64,000 bases of DNA from an uncultured Clostridia bacterium (GCA_947631235.1 CANRKO010000001.1:248001-312000); one strand, 5' to 3'; positions 16,055 through 25,078 are shown, counted from the first letter of the stretch. Notes: generated by a model from the letters alone, not told the origin. Numbers and translations are program-made.

Positions 16055-17140
16055 ATGATTAGCAAGGCGTTTCAAGATATAGTAAGTCAGATGTCCGAGG
16101 TGTTCCCGAAGAAATTCGGTATAGCGGACTCGCATGGTCTCGTGCTTGCGTCAAACGGCTCGGAGCCGTCGGGCGACACTGTGGACGATTTGGTAAACGT
16201 CGCGGCGAACAGCGACAAACTGCTCTTTAAGGACGGCTATACGGTGCGCACGGTATCGAATAAGCCGTACACCGAATACATGGTATATGTCGAGGGTACG
16301 GACGAGGTATCAAAATACTGCTGCAATTCTCTCGTTGTAGCCGCCAACAACGTGCGTCATTACTATGATGAAAAATACGACAAAAACAATTTCATGCAGA
16401 ACATCATATTCGATAACATTCTTCCGTTCGATTTACACCAGAAAGCGCGTGAACTTCACGTTGAAATAGACGTTCCGCGTGCGGCGTATTATATAAAGGT
16501 GCTTGACGAAGGAGAAAACGGCATTTACGATGTTCTCCGCAACATGTTCCCCGATAAGGAAAAGGATTTTGTTATCAATATCGACACGACAAATCTCGTG
16601 CTTATAAAGGAACTTCACGAAGGAGACGGTTCAGAAAAGCTGGAGGAGACGGCTCAGGCAATAGTTGATACGGTAAATGCGGAAACAATGCTCACCGTTT
16701 GTGTCGGAGTAAGCACCGTCGCGCACAATATCGACCGCATAAACGGCGCGTACAAAGAGGCGCAGATTGCGATTGAAGTCGGAAAGGTGTTCGACGACGA
16801 AAAGTATATATTAAACTACGACAGCCTCGGCATAGGCAGACTTATATATCAGCTGCCCATTAAGCTGTGCGAACTGTTTCTTAAAGAGGTATTCAAGAAG
16901 GGCGACATTTCAACGCTTGACGACGAGACAATTCTCACCATCAACAAATTCTTTGAGAACGACCTCAACGTCAGCGAAACGTCAAGACAGCTTTTTGTAC
17001 ACAGAAACACACTCGTGTACAGACTTGAAAAAATATATAAGCTGACGGGTCTTGACCTGCGCAAATTCGACCAGGCAATAGTATTCAAGGTAGCCATGAT
17101 GGTTTACAAATATCTCGAATCAAATTCGATGAAAATATAA
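16055..17140 (+). CDS. CdaR/PucR-family transcriptional regulator
   Basis: 361-aa regulator. N-terminal sensor of the sugar-diacid-recognition (CdaR) type: MISKAFQDIVSQMSEVFPKK, then FGIADSHGLVLASN. A middle GGDEF-like region (PucR type) spans about 140-265, and the C-terminal PucR helix-turn-helix reads NVSETSRQLFVHRNTLVYRL followed by IYKLTGLDLRKF. ATG 16055 is used because GGAGGA (16043-16048) is well placed; two upstream in-frame ATGs are too close or lack a site. Relatives respond to sugar acids such as glucarate; ligand here unknown. GH28 lies three genes downstream, which fits a link to uronic acids (inference). Confidence 0.82.
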   Translation: MISKAFQDIVSQMSEVFPKKFGIADSHGLVLASNGSEPSGDTVDDLVNVAANSDKLLFKDGYTVRTVSNKPYTEYMVYVEGTDEVSKYCCNSLVVAANNVRHYYDEKYDKNNFMQNIIFDNILPFDLHQKARELHVEIDVPRAAYYIKVLDEGENGIYDVLRNMFPDKEKDFVINIDTTNLVLIKELHEGDGSEKLEETAQAIVDTVNAETMLTVCVGVSTVAHNIDRINGAYKEAQIAIEVGKVFDDEKYILNYDSLGIGRLIYQLPIKLCELFLKEVFKKGDISTLDDETILTINKFFENDLNVSETSRQLFVHRNTLVYRLEKIYKLTGLDLRKFDQAIVFKVAMMVYKYLESNSMKI

Positions 17141-17156
17141 ATTAAAAATATCTTTG

Positions 17157-17201
17157 GCTGCCGCGTAAACTTTTAAGTGAATGCGCGGCAGTCGTTTTTT
17201 T
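17157..17201 (+). terminator. Terminator or attenuator between the regulator and S41 operon
   Basis: GCTGCCGCG (17157-17165) pairs with CGCGGCAG(T) (17183-17191), then GTCGTTTTTTTA. The ribosome binding site of the next gene starts two bases after the T-run, leaving no room for a promoter between them. Confidence 0.8.
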
Positions 17202-17213
17202 AGGGAGAAGATT

Positions 17214-18413
17214 ATGGAGACAAAGGGAAAGACTGCGGTAACGGTTGCCGTAACGGCAGTGGTGACGTTTGCGGTAACGGCATTCGTGTGCGTGCGTTTC
17301 GCGTTTCCGTTTGTGCTTGCGGCATACGGGGCGAACGACAAGCTGAGCCTTGTAAAATCCGTACTCGACAATAACTATCTTTACGATTACGACAAGAACG
17401 AGGCGGATGAATATTCGGCTATGGCGTATGTCGCGTCGCTTGACGAACCGTACACCGCATATTATCCCGCCGATGTGTTCCGTTCGTACAATGATGCGAT
17501 AAACGAGGAATATACGGGCATCGGAGTTATTGTCACCGTAAACGACAACAACGAAATAGAGGTAATATCGGCGTATGAGGACGGACCGGCGTACAAGGCG
17601 GGCATACTCACGGGCGATATAATCAAAGCCGTTGACGGCGAGGAGTACGACGGCAGTATGCTCGATTACGCCGTGGAGCATATACGCGGCGGCGAAACAG
17701 GCACGGCGGTGGAACTCAAAATAATAAGGAACGGCTCGGAAGAAATAAACATGACCGTCGAGCGCGGCGCTATATCCCAGCAATCGGTCAAATCGGAACT
17801 TATAGAGGACGGCGTCGGCTATATAAGAATAAGCAACTTTAACATATCGTCCGACGACAGCAAAACCGATACGGCTGACGAGTTTATTCAAGCCGTCGAG
17901 GGTCTTAAAGCCGTCGGCGCGGAGCGCGTTGTGCTCGACCTTCGCGGCAATCCCGGCGGCGTGCTTGACGAGGCATGTGAAATAGCGGACTACCTGCTGC
18001 CCGAAGGCATTATAACGTACACCGAGGATAAGAACGGCAACAGAACCGACTACACTTCCGACGCGGAAAACGAGCCTATTCCCATGACGGTTCTGATAAA
18101 CGGCGGCAGCGCGAGTGCGTCGGAGGTGCTTACGGGTGCGCTGAAGGACTACGGCAGAGCCGAGGTAATAGGCGAAACAAGCTACGGCAAGGGAATTGTC
18201 CAGAACGTTTACGGTTTCGCGGACGGTTCGGGCATATCCGTCACATCGGCGAAATACTATACTCCGAACGGCGTGTGCATACATGAAAAGGGTATAGAGC
18301 CGGATATAACGGTCGAGCTGCCGGACGAGTATGAGAATGAGTACGTGCCGAACATTGACAGAAGTGAGGACGCGCAGCTTATAAAAGCGGTGGAAAGGGT
18401 AAAGGAACGGTAG
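17214..18413 (+). CDS. S41 family carboxy-terminal processing peptidase
   Basis: 399-aa membrane-anchored processing protease. One N-terminal hydrophobic segment (VTVAVTAVVTFAVTAFVCV), PDZ domain about 110-195 (YTGIGVIVTVNDN, AGILTGDIIKAVDG) and S41 core with nucleophile in GGSASASEVLTGAL and catalytic Lys in TSYGKGIVQ. No peptidoglycan-binding domain, unlike the paralogue at 10494. ATG 17214 has GGGAGAAG at 17203-17210; the upstream extension would run through a terminator. It heads S41-LtaS-like-GH28, downstream of a hairpin. Confidence 0.88.
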   Translation: METKGKTAVTVAVTAVVTFAVTAFVCVRFAFPFVLAAYGANDKLSLVKSVLDNNYLYDYDKNEADEYSAMAYVASLDEPYTAYYPADVFRSYNDAINEEYTGIGVIVTVNDNNEIEVISAYEDGPAYKAGILTGDIIKAVDGEEYDGSMLDYAVEHIRGGETGTAVELKIIRNGSEEINMTVERGAISQQSVKSELIEDGVGYIRISNFNISSDDSKTDTADEFIQAVEGLKAVGAERVVLDLRGNPGGVLDEACEIADYLLPEGIITYTEDKNGNRTDYTSDAENEPIPMTVLINGGSASASEVLTGALKDYGRAEVIGETSYGKGIVQNVYGFADGSGISVTSAKYYTPNGVCIHEKGIEPDITVELPDEYENEYVPNIDRSEDAQLIKAVERVKER

Positions 18414-18435
18414 ATAATTTTCCGGAGGGGTATTG

Positions 18436-20367
18436 ATGATAAAGCTGAAAAAATGGCAGTATGTGCTTGCGGGTACAATTGCGGCTCTTGCATTGTGGAC
18501 GTTTGTAGGAGTTGGAACAAGCCTTTTTACGACAGACGGAGTGTTTGAGTACTTCGCGTATATTTCATCGTATATTTTGGTGTTATGCTTTTGGGGACTT
18601 GCGGTATTGGACTTTAACATATCGGAGAAACTGAAAAGAAATGTGGGTATTGCGCTTTTTGCGCTAACGCCCTTTTTCTGCATGCAAATATCAATGACGC
18701 TCGCCGGTAAGCCGGAATACTCGTTTCTCATATTTTTTATAAATATGATGTTCTACGCGTCGTTCGCGGCGATTGTGCTTGCCGCGACGAGAAGTTTCCG
18801 CGCAAGCGCGATAGCGGCTGTCGGCGCGTCGTACCTGTTTAACCTCGCGTGCTTTGTTATAAACATACTGCGCGGCACCCCGCTTATACCGGGCGATATA
18901 CTCGCCATAGGCACGGCTGCGCAGGTGGCGCAGCATTACACATTTGAAATGCGCTATCCGATAATAGCGGCGACGGTTACTGTCGTGACCGTTATCACGC
19001 TTTTGGTAAAATTCCCGTATAAACCGAAATTCAGATTTAAAAATATTATTCTGCCCGCAAGCGGCGTGTTGTTCGCGGCAATATTTATTGCAGCCATATC
19101 GTTTCAGGATTACTCGGAGATAGATATGGACTTTTTCGACCAGTACCACGCAAACAACACCCACGGAACAGCCTACAGTTTCTACATAAACGCGCGGCGC
19201 ATGACTCTCGAAAGACCTGACGGCTACGACAGCGGGAAGGCGGAGACGCTGCTTGCGGAGGACGGTGCGCCGTTCCCTGCCGACGCGGACAAGCCCAATA
19301 TAATTGTCATAATGAACGAGAGTTTTGCCGATTTAAAGTCGATCGGCGACTTTAAAACGAGCGAGGACTATATGCCGTTTACGCGTGAACTTACCAACAA
19401 CGCGATAAAGGGCGAACTTTTGGTGTCGCCGTTCGGAGGGTACACCTGCAATACGGAGTTTGAATTTCTGACGGGGCTTTCCATGGGACTGCTCCCATCC
19501 GGTGCGACGCCGTATCTGCAGTATATATCGAAACCGTTCCCGAGTGCGCTGCCCGAGTATCTTTCGGAAAACGGATACAAATCGGTCGCGCTGCACCCGT
19601 ACTACGCGCGCTGCTGGAACAGGAAAACGGTGTACCGCAATCTGGGGTTTGATGAATTTGTAAGCATGGACAACATGAGCGAGCTTGTGCCGGAGGACGA
19701 ATGGGAGTATGTGCGCTATTATTTGAGCGACCGCACCTCGTACCGCACAATAGAGAAGTGCCTTGAAAACAAGGAAAAGGACAAGCCGCTGTTCCTCTTT
19801 AACGTTACAATGCAGAACCACGGCGGCTACACATACGACGGCGCGGAATTTCCGACCGTTACCATAACGGATATGCAGGGCAGTTACGCGGAAACGGAAC
19901 AATATTTGTCGCTCATAAAAGAAAGCGACAGCGCGTTTGAAGAGTTTATAATGAATATGAAAAACTACGGCGAGAAAACAATAGTCGTAATGTTCGGCGA
20001 CCATCAGCCTGCGGTTGAACAGGCGTTTTTTGAGGAACTCTACGGCAGACCGCTGCTCGACATTTCGGCTGAAGAACTGCAAAGACGCTATACCGTGCCG
20101 TTCGTGATATGGGCGAATTACGATGTAAAGGAACAGACAGGGATAAAAACAAGCCCGAATTACCTCTCCGACCTTGTGCTTGACACGGCGGGGCTGCCGA
20201 AAAGCGCGACCGGCAATTTCACCTCGCGGCTCAGCAAGGAGATACCGCAGATCAACGTAATGGGTCACTATGACGCGGGCGGCGTATGGCATGAAAACGA
20301 TGTAAACGAGTCCGACGGTCTGCGCGACTATAACTATATCGAATACTATCAGCTTACGAACAAATAA
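18436..20367 (+). CDS. LtaS-family membrane sulfatase-like phosphoglycerol transferase
   Basis: 643-aa integral membrane enzyme of the alkaline phosphatase/LtaS superfamily, probably adding glycerol-phosphate or a similar group to an envelope polymer. Five or six hydrophobic segments in the first ~220 residues, then an extracellular domain with NIIVIMNESFADL (metal-binding Glu), the nucleophile Thr region GGYTCNTEFEFLTG and GDHQP near the C-terminus. ATG 18436 with GGAGGGG at 18424-18430; a TTG three bases earlier is possible. Whether it makes lipoteichoic acid proper cannot be told from sequence alone. Confidence 0.85.
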   Translation: MIKLKKWQYVLAGTIAALALWTFVGVGTSLFTTDGVFEYFAYISSYILVLCFWGLAVLDFNISEKLKRNVGIALFALTPFFCMQISMTLAGKPEYSFLIFFINMMFYASFAAIVLAATRSFRASAIAAVGASYLFNLACFVINILRGTPLIPGDILAIGTAAQVAQHYTFEMRYPIIAATVTVVTVITLLVKFPYKPKFRFKNIILPASGVLFAAIFIAAISFQDYSEIDMDFFDQYHANNTHGTAYSFYINARRMTLERPDGYDSGKAETLLAEDGAPFPADADKPNIIVIMNESFADLKSIGDFKTSEDYMPFTRELTNNAIKGELLVSPFGGYTCNTEFEFLTGLSMGLLPSGATPYLQYISKPFPSALPEYLSENGYKSVALHPYYARCWNRKTVYRNLGFDEFVSMDNMSELVPEDEWEYVRYYLSDRTSYRTIEKCLENKEKDKPLFLFNVTMQNHGGYTYDGAEFPTVTITDMQGSYAETEQYLSLIKESDSAFEEFIMNMKNYGEKTIVVMFGDHQPAVEQAFFEELYGRPLLDISAEELQRRYTVPFVIWANYDVKEQTGIKTSPNYLSDLVLDTAGLPKSATGNFTSRLSKEIPQINVMGHYDAGGVWHENDVNESDGLRDYNYIEYYQLTNK

Positions 20368-20376
20368 GGGGCGGAT

Positions 20377-21585
20377 ATGAGTATATATAATATAACCGAC
20401 TACGGCGCACGACCTGACGGCAAAACGGTTTGTACCGACGTCATACAACGCGCCATAGACCTTTGCGGTAAAGGCGATACCGTGTATGTGCCGGAGGGTA
20501 CGTTTGTAACGGGTGCGCTTTACCTTAAAAGAGATATGACGCTTTACCTCGAAAAAAATTCAAAGCTGTTGGGCAGCGGCGACCTTAACGATTTCCCAAT
20601 CATAGGCTGTCCGTTTGAGGGATATGAGCAGCTTTGCTACGCGTCGCTGATAAACACCGACGGCGCACCGTGCCGCAATATAACGATAGACGGCGAGGGT
20701 ACGCTTGACGCGAACGGCGTTGAACTGTTTCACAAGGAAATGAGCGAGGGTAAGGGGAAACGCGGCAGGATAGTCTGCATAAGGAACTGTGAAAATCTTA
20801 TAATACGCGGCGTGACGCTGCGCCAATCTCCCGCGTGGGGACTGCACCTTGTCTACTGCAAAAACGTGCTTATAGAGAATATCGGCGTTCATACAAAATA
20901 CGACGAGAACGGCGAAAAGTACAGGGACGTGTACAACTGCGACGGCATAGACATTGACTCGTGCGGCGATGTTATGATACGCAATTCGCTCATATCGAGC
21001 CAGGACGACTGCATAGCGGTAAAGTCGGGAAGGGACGCAATCGGACGCAGAGTAAATATACTGTCCGAGAATATAACGATTGAAAACTGCGAATTTAAAA
21101 GCGGTTTCGGCGTCGCAATGGGCAGCGAGATGTCGGGCGGCGTAAAGGACGTGTACGTGCGTGACTGCCGCTTTACCGACACGCACTCCATAGCGAGCGT
21201 TAAGACCGTGCGCGGACGCGGCGCGTACATAAGGAACGTGCATTACGAAAACTGCACGCTCGACAACAACAATACGGAGATAACCGACACGAAATGGTTT
21301 CGCGGTGCGCTCTACATAGACGCGTTTTACGGCGAGGACGTATTTGACTCGGACGCTCCCGTTCCCGTAAATGTGACAACACCTACCGTCGAGGACATAT
21401 ATTTTAAAAACATCAGTCTCAAAACGATTGCGGGAAACGCGATATACATCTGCGGACTGCCGGAAAGACATCTTCGCAATATACATTTGGAGAATATCAC
21501 GGCGCACGGCAGGCACGGCATGAAAACGAAAAACGTTGATAACCTCACCGCCGTAAACGTCCGCGTGACGAGCGACGGGGACTAA
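20377..21585 (+). CDS. GH28 glycoside hydrolase (polygalacturonase-like), cytoplasmic
   Basis: 402-aa right-handed beta-helix enzyme of family GH28, acting on galacturonan-type pectin fragments. Motifs: YGARPDG at the N-terminus, NCDGIDID (about 187), SQDDCIAVKSG with the catalytic Asp pair (about 210-211) and GSEMSGGVKD. The segment where the family usually has GHGG reads SGFGVAMGSE, so the conserved His is replaced. No signal peptide, so the substrate is probably imported oligosaccharide. It starts 9 bp after the LtaS-like gene; its stop overlaps the stop of the convergent deacetylase gene. Confidence 0.85.
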   Translation: MSIYNITDYGARPDGKTVCTDVIQRAIDLCGKGDTVYVPEGTFVTGALYLKRDMTLYLEKNSKLLGSGDLNDFPIIGCPFEGYEQLCYASLINTDGAPCRNITIDGEGTLDANGVELFHKEMSEGKGKRGRIVCIRNCENLIIRGVTLRQSPAWGLHLVYCKNVLIENIGVHTKYDENGEKYRDVYNCDGIDIDSCGDVMIRNSLISSQDDCIAVKSGRDAIGRRVNILSENITIENCEFKSGFGVAMGSEMSGGVKDVYVRDCRFTDTHSIASVKTVRGRGAYIRNVHYENCTLDNNNTEITDTKWFRGALYIDAFYGEDVFDSDAPVPVNVTTPTVEDIYFKNISLKTIAGNAIYICGLPERHLRNIHLENITAHGRHGMKTKNVDNLTAVNVRVTSDGD

Positions 21586-22436
21586 ACGCCGCACCGCTCG
21601 AAGAAGTCGGCTGACGTAAGCCCCGACGGACGGTTAAACCGTTTAAGCATAAACAGCGAGTCGGGGTTGTTCGTGATAACGTTTATACCCTCGGTGCAGG
21701 AAAGGCTCATTTTAAAGCCCATATCCCGCAGCCATTCGGTAGTGCCTTCGCTGTACGCACCGAAGGGATACGTGTAAATAATTGGCGCGAAACCGGTCTT
21801 TGACAGAAATCGGTTTTGCGCTTTTTCCGTATCGGCGCAGAAAACGCGCTTGTAATCCGCTTTACTTTCACCTTTCTTTCTCTGTGCGCCGTTCCTGCCC
21901 TTATCGACGGAATGAAAATCATACGAGTGATTGCCGACCTCGACGCGGTTCGACAAATACATATCGTACACCTCGCTCCACCGCATATAGCCGTAGGTCG
22001 CGTTTTTAATATTGCTCTCGCTGAACTCGTCCGTATAACTTCCCACAACGGACGACACTGCCTTCGCGCCGGTTTCCTCGAGTATGGGCATGACGTGGCT
22101 GTAGAAGTTGTAATGACCGTCGTCGAACGTCAGCATGACCGGCTTAACGGGCAGGGGAGTACCGCGCTCGGAGTAGTCGATAACCTCCTGCGCACTTACA
22201 AAAGAATAGCCCTCGTTTTTCAGATACATAATATCCTCCCGCACGGTGTCGGGAGTTACGACGTATTTGCCCGACTTTGAAGAATCGGCGATCACGCTGT
22301 GATACATAACTATCAAAAGTTCTTTGCCGCCGCCGGATGTTACGGTATAGCCGCCGCGCCGCATGCAAAAGACTGCCGCGCAGCATATAACGGCTGCCAT
22401 TGCGGCAAAAGCAAGGATAAAGCGTATTTTTTTCAT
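21582..22436 (-). CDS. Polysaccharide deacetylase, membrane-anchored
   Basis: 284-aa NodB-homology (CE4) deacetylase held by an N-terminal hydrophobic anchor (MKKIRFILAFAAMAAVICCA). Motif 1 TFDDG (about residues 103-107), motif 2 with metal-binding histidines in EVGNHSYDFH, and TYPFGAYSEGT near the C-terminus. Likely substrate is a cell-wall or extracellular N-acetylated glycan, not determinable here. Last gene of the minus-strand run; its start codon lies directly after the T-tract of the fba terminator, whose 3' arm (GGGGGTG) is the only visible ribosome binding site. Shares stop-codon bases with the GH28 gene opposite. Confidence 0.86.
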   Translation of the reverse strand: MKKIRFILAFAAMAAVICCAAVFCMRRGGYTVTSGGGKELLIVMYHSVIADSSKSGKYVVTPDTVREDIMYLKNEGYSFVSAQEVIDYSERGTPLPVKPVMLTFDDGHYNFYSHVMPILEETGAKAVSSVVGSYTDEFSESNIKNATYGYMRWSEVYDMYLSNRVEVGNHSYDFHSVDKGRNGAQRKKGESKADYKRVFCADTEKAQNRFLSKTGFAPIIYTYPFGAYSEGTTEWLRDMGFKMSLSCTEGINVITNNPDSLFMLKRFNRPSGLTSADFFERCGV

Positions 22437-22471
22437 AAAAATAACACCCCCTGTTATAGTATGACAGGGGG
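22434..22471 (-). terminator. Terminator after fba, overlapping the next gene's start signals
   Basis: On the minus strand CCCCCTGT pairs with ACAGGGGG (plus 22464-22471 with 22447-22454), followed by TGTTATTTTTATG. The ATG is the start of the deacetylase gene. Confidence 0.75.
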
Positions 22472-22490
22472 CGCACTGTTATGCCGTAAA

Positions 22491-23354
22491 TCAAGCCTTG
22501 CCTACAGAGCCGAACAGTTCCATCTTTTCCTTTACGATTACCTTTATAGCCTCAGTGCCGGGAGCCAAAAGCTTTCTCGGGTCAAAGCCCTTGCCTTCAA
22601 GGTCTTTGCCCGCCTCGATGTACTTTCTCGTCGCCTCCTGGAAGTAAAGCTGGCACTCGGTGTTTACGTTGATTTTCGCAACGCCGAGCGAGATTGCCTT
22701 CTTGATCATATCGGCGGGTATACCCGTGCCGCCGTGAAGGACGAGAGGAAGGTCGCCGATAAGTTCCTTCGTCTTTGCGAGCGCGTCAAAGTCAAGACCT
22801 TTCCAGTTTGCGGGGTACTTGCCGTGAATGTTTCCAATACCCGCAGCAAGGAAGTCAACGCCGAGATCCGCTATCTTCTTGCACTCGTTCGGGTCGGCGA
22901 TTTCGCCCATGCCGACAACGCCGTCCTCTTCGCCGCCTATCGAACCCACTTCAGCCTCGATTGACATACCCATAGCGTGGCTTACCTTTACAAGTTCCTT
23001 TGTCTTTTCGATATTTTCCTCGATGGGGAAGTGCGAGCCGTCGAACATTATGGACGAGAAACCCGCCTTTATGCACTTGTAGCAGCCCTCATAAGTACCG
23101 TGGTCAAGGTGCAGCGCGACGGGAACGGTTATGTTCATTTCCTCAATCATAGCCTTAACCATTGCCGCGACGGTCTTAAAGCCCGTCATATATTTTCCCG
23201 CGCCCTCGCTCACGCCGAGAATAACGGGCGACTTGTTCTCCTCCGCCGTGGCGAGAATTGCCTTTGTCCATTCAAGATTGTTGATGTTAAACTGACCGAC
23301 CGCGTACTTGCCCGCTACGGCTTTGTTCAACATTTCTGTAGCTGAAACTAACAT
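22491..23354 (-). CDS. fba: Class II fructose-bisphosphate aldolase
   Basis: 287-aa zinc-dependent aldolase of glycolysis and gluconeogenesis. Starts MLVSATEMLNKAVAGKYAVG; zinc and substrate motifs LHLDHGTYE, EAEVGSIGG, GNIHGKYP and LVLHGGTGIP are intact. RBS AAGGAGG about 8 bp upstream. It follows the zinc-ribbon gene on the minus strand; a CTGAAA-16-TATATT element at 23386-23413 may give it a separate promoter. Closed by a strong hairpin terminator. Confidence 0.96.
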   Translation of the reverse strand: MLVSATEMLNKAVAGKYAVGQFNINNLEWTKAILATAEENKSPVILGVSEGAGKYMTGFKTVAAMVKAMIEEMNITVPVALHLDHGTYEGCYKCIKAGFSSIMFDGSHFPIEENIEKTKELVKVSHAMGMSIEAEVGSIGGEEDGVVGMGEIADPNECKKIADLGVDFLAAGIGNIHGKYPANWKGLDFDALAKTKELIGDLPLVLHGGTGIPADMIKKAISLGVAKINVNTECQLYFQEATRKYIEAGKDLEGKGFDPRKLLAPGTEAIKVIVKEKMELFGSVGKA

Positions 23355-23410
23355 TTCAACATGCCTCCTTAATAAATTTTGATAAAATATATGTTAATTT
23401 AAATATATTT

Positions 23411-24019
23411 TCAGTTCCCTATAATAATCCGTTCCGTGTTTAACACACGCGTAAGGTTGTCCTCGGTGGCTGCTATTGTTTTCGACCTTCCGCACCGCGG
23501 ACAGGAAATAACAATGTTACCCTCTTTCACGTTTACCAAAACCTTTTCGCATCCGCATACACATTCTATACGGTGCGCGTCGGAAAGTCTGTTCAGACGT
23601 TCTATTATCGAAAAAAGGATGTTGAACACCATATCGTCCTCGTTATCATACTCGTCAATTATGTCCGAGTAAATATCGGTGCTGTCCTCAAGAGTTTTTT
23701 CAACCTCTTTTTTCTCGCCCGCGAAAAATATATCCATGCCGGCGGCAGGGCATTTATATGATATAAGCTTTTTCTTCCAGAACCCGCTTTTCGACGACGT
23801 GTAGCTGTGATTTCCTCCGCAAAGCGGACACTCGACGTTGATTTTGTAGCCCGCACCTTTAACCGAGATCGTGACGCACTTCTCGCGGCAGCCGTGGGTG
23901 GGACATACAAACGTCGCTTTACCCGCGCCCGAAAAATCGAATATCGTTACATATTTTGATGATATGTTTGAGCAGACGGGGCATATATAAGCCACCGTCC
24001 GTTTCATTTCAACAACCAT
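23411..24019 (-). CDS. Cysteine-rich zinc-ribbon protein, unknown function
   Basis: 202-aa protein not recognised. It carries several zinc-ribbon-like pairs: CPVC (about 14-17), CPTHGC, CPLCGG (about 65), a central CP, then after an acidic helical segment (residues ~108-150, EVEKTLEDSTDIYSDIIDE) CVCGC and CPRCGR near the C-terminus. No transmembrane segment. Starts at ATG 24019 with GAGG 11 bp upstream. Lies 10 bp after the oxoguanine glycosylase gene and 56 bp before fba. The two halves around the acidic linker may each bind one or two zinc ions; a role in nucleic-acid binding is only a guess. Confidence 0.75.
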   Translation of the reverse strand: MVVEMKRTVAYICPVCSNISSKYVTIFDFSGAGKATFVCPTHGCREKCVTISVKGAGYKINVECPLCGGNHSYTSSKSGFWKKKLISYKCPAAGMDIFFAGEKKEVEKTLEDSTDIYSDIIDEYDNEDDMVFNILFSIIERLNRLSDAHRIECVCGCEKVLVNVKEGNIVISCPRCGRSKTIAATEDNLTRVLNTERIIIGN

Positions 24020-24029
24020 TTATACAACC

Positions 24030-24902
24030 TCACTGTAATCCTATTTTTTCCTCGCGCGCGTAGAAAAACAAATACTGCTGCGCAAACCCGCCGAGAGAGC
24101 CGAATTTCTTTTCGGCGAATTCGGAAACCGCGCCGATACTCGTTTCGCCCTCAAAGTAGCAATACTCCATGATACGCTTTATCCAAACGTCCACGGGGAA
24201 CGCCTCGGTGTGCGAAAGCCCGAAAAGCAATATGCAGTTCGCGACCTTGTTTCCCACGCCGTTTATGCGCATAAGCTCTCTTTTCGCGCCCTCCGCGTCA
24301 AGCGAGCGTATGTACTTTTCGTCAATATCGCCCGACGCGAACCGTTTTGCCGCGTCGATAATATACTTGTCGCGGAACCCCGCGCGTATCGGGGCCAAAT
24401 CCTCAGCTTTAAGGCGCGAAAGCGTCTCAAAGTCGGGGAAGGAGTAATATATTTCGCCCCCGTACTCAATCTCGCTGCCGTAAAGCGCGCACAGCCGTTC
24501 GATTATGCCTTTTATGCGCGGTATGTTGTTGCTCGCGGATATGATAAACGACACGACCGTTTCCCACAAATCCTGATTGAGTATGCGTATACCTTCGCCG
24601 TATTCAACGGCTTTGCGCATAACGTCGTCGTCGGCAAGAGCCTTTTTAATACCGCCGTAATCCCTGTCAAGGTCGAAATACCTGCGCCAGACGTTTTGAA
24701 AATCCTTTTCGCTCGTATCAAAGAGCGTGACGGTATCGCCGCTTTGACGGATTTTAAGCGCCCTGCCGAGCGCGACGCCCGTATACGAACCGTCCGCGTC
24801 CGCATTCCAGCGAAAGCACTGACCGCAGTCGAATATATGCTTTAAATCAAAATCCTTAAGCCCCGTTACAACGAGGTCTTTTCCCATCGTTTGCGTATTC
24901 AT
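24030..24902 (-). CDS. 8-oxoguanine DNA glycosylase/AP lyase (OGG1-type)
   Basis: 290-aa bifunctional glycosylase that removes 8-oxoguanine from DNA. N-terminal OGG domain with FDCGQCFRW; helix-hairpin-helix GVGNKVANCILLF with catalytic Lys219, and Asp238 in FPVDVW, exactly 19 residues apart as in OGG1. I start at ATG 24902, not the upstream in-frame ATG, because a sigma-A promoter (TTGATA-17-TATACT) overlaps the upstream part and the family sequence begins after 24902. This leaves almost no 5' leader. It differs from the MutM-type enzymes more usual in bacteria. Confidence 0.88.
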   Translation of the reverse strand: MNTQTMGKDLVVTGLKDFDLKHIFDCGQCFRWNADADGSYTGVALGRALKIRQSGDTVTLFDTSEKDFQNVWRRYFDLDRDYGGIKKALADDDVMRKAVEYGEGIRILNQDLWETVVSFIISASNNIPRIKGIIERLCALYGSEIEYGGEIYYSFPDFETLSRLKAEDLAPIRAGFRDKYIIDAAKRFASGDIDEKYIRSLDAEGAKRELMRINGVGNKVANCILLFGLSHTEAFPVDVWIKRIMEYCYFEGETSIGAVSEFAEKKFGSLGGFAQQYLFFYAREEKIGLQ

Positions 24903-24908
24903 AGATAC

Positions 24909-24937
24909 AGTATACCACATTTGGTATATTTTATCAA
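24909..24937 (-). promoter_or_regulatory. Sigma-A promoter of the glycosylase gene, with palindrome
   Basis: Minus strand TTGATA (24932-24937), 17-bp spacer, TATACT (24909-24914). Predicted transcription start is at or next to the ATG at 24902. TATACCA/TGGTATA (24911-24928) forms an inverted repeat overlapping the -10, a possible operator. Confidence 0.7.
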
Positions 24938-25004
24938 TAATATAAAGATAGAAATTTAACAAAAGCTTTTGTACATTTTGATAAGCCTAATTGCGCCGCA
25001 CCAC

Positions 25005-25033
25005 TTGACACAATAGGATAAAAATAGTAAAAT
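25005..25033 (+). promoter_or_regulatory. Sigma-A promoter of aspS
   Basis: TTGACA (25005-25010), 17-bp spacer, TAAAAT (25028-25033), divergent from the glycosylase promoter. The ~40-nt leader is too short for a T-box. Confidence 0.7.
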
Positions 25034-25078
25034 AACTATGTATGTTCTTATATAACGAAAGGAGAAACCGACAAAATT

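Noticed and set aside
25034-25078. T-box leader for aspS
   Set aside because: Predicted leader is only about 40 nt and holds no specifier hairpin or antiterminator.
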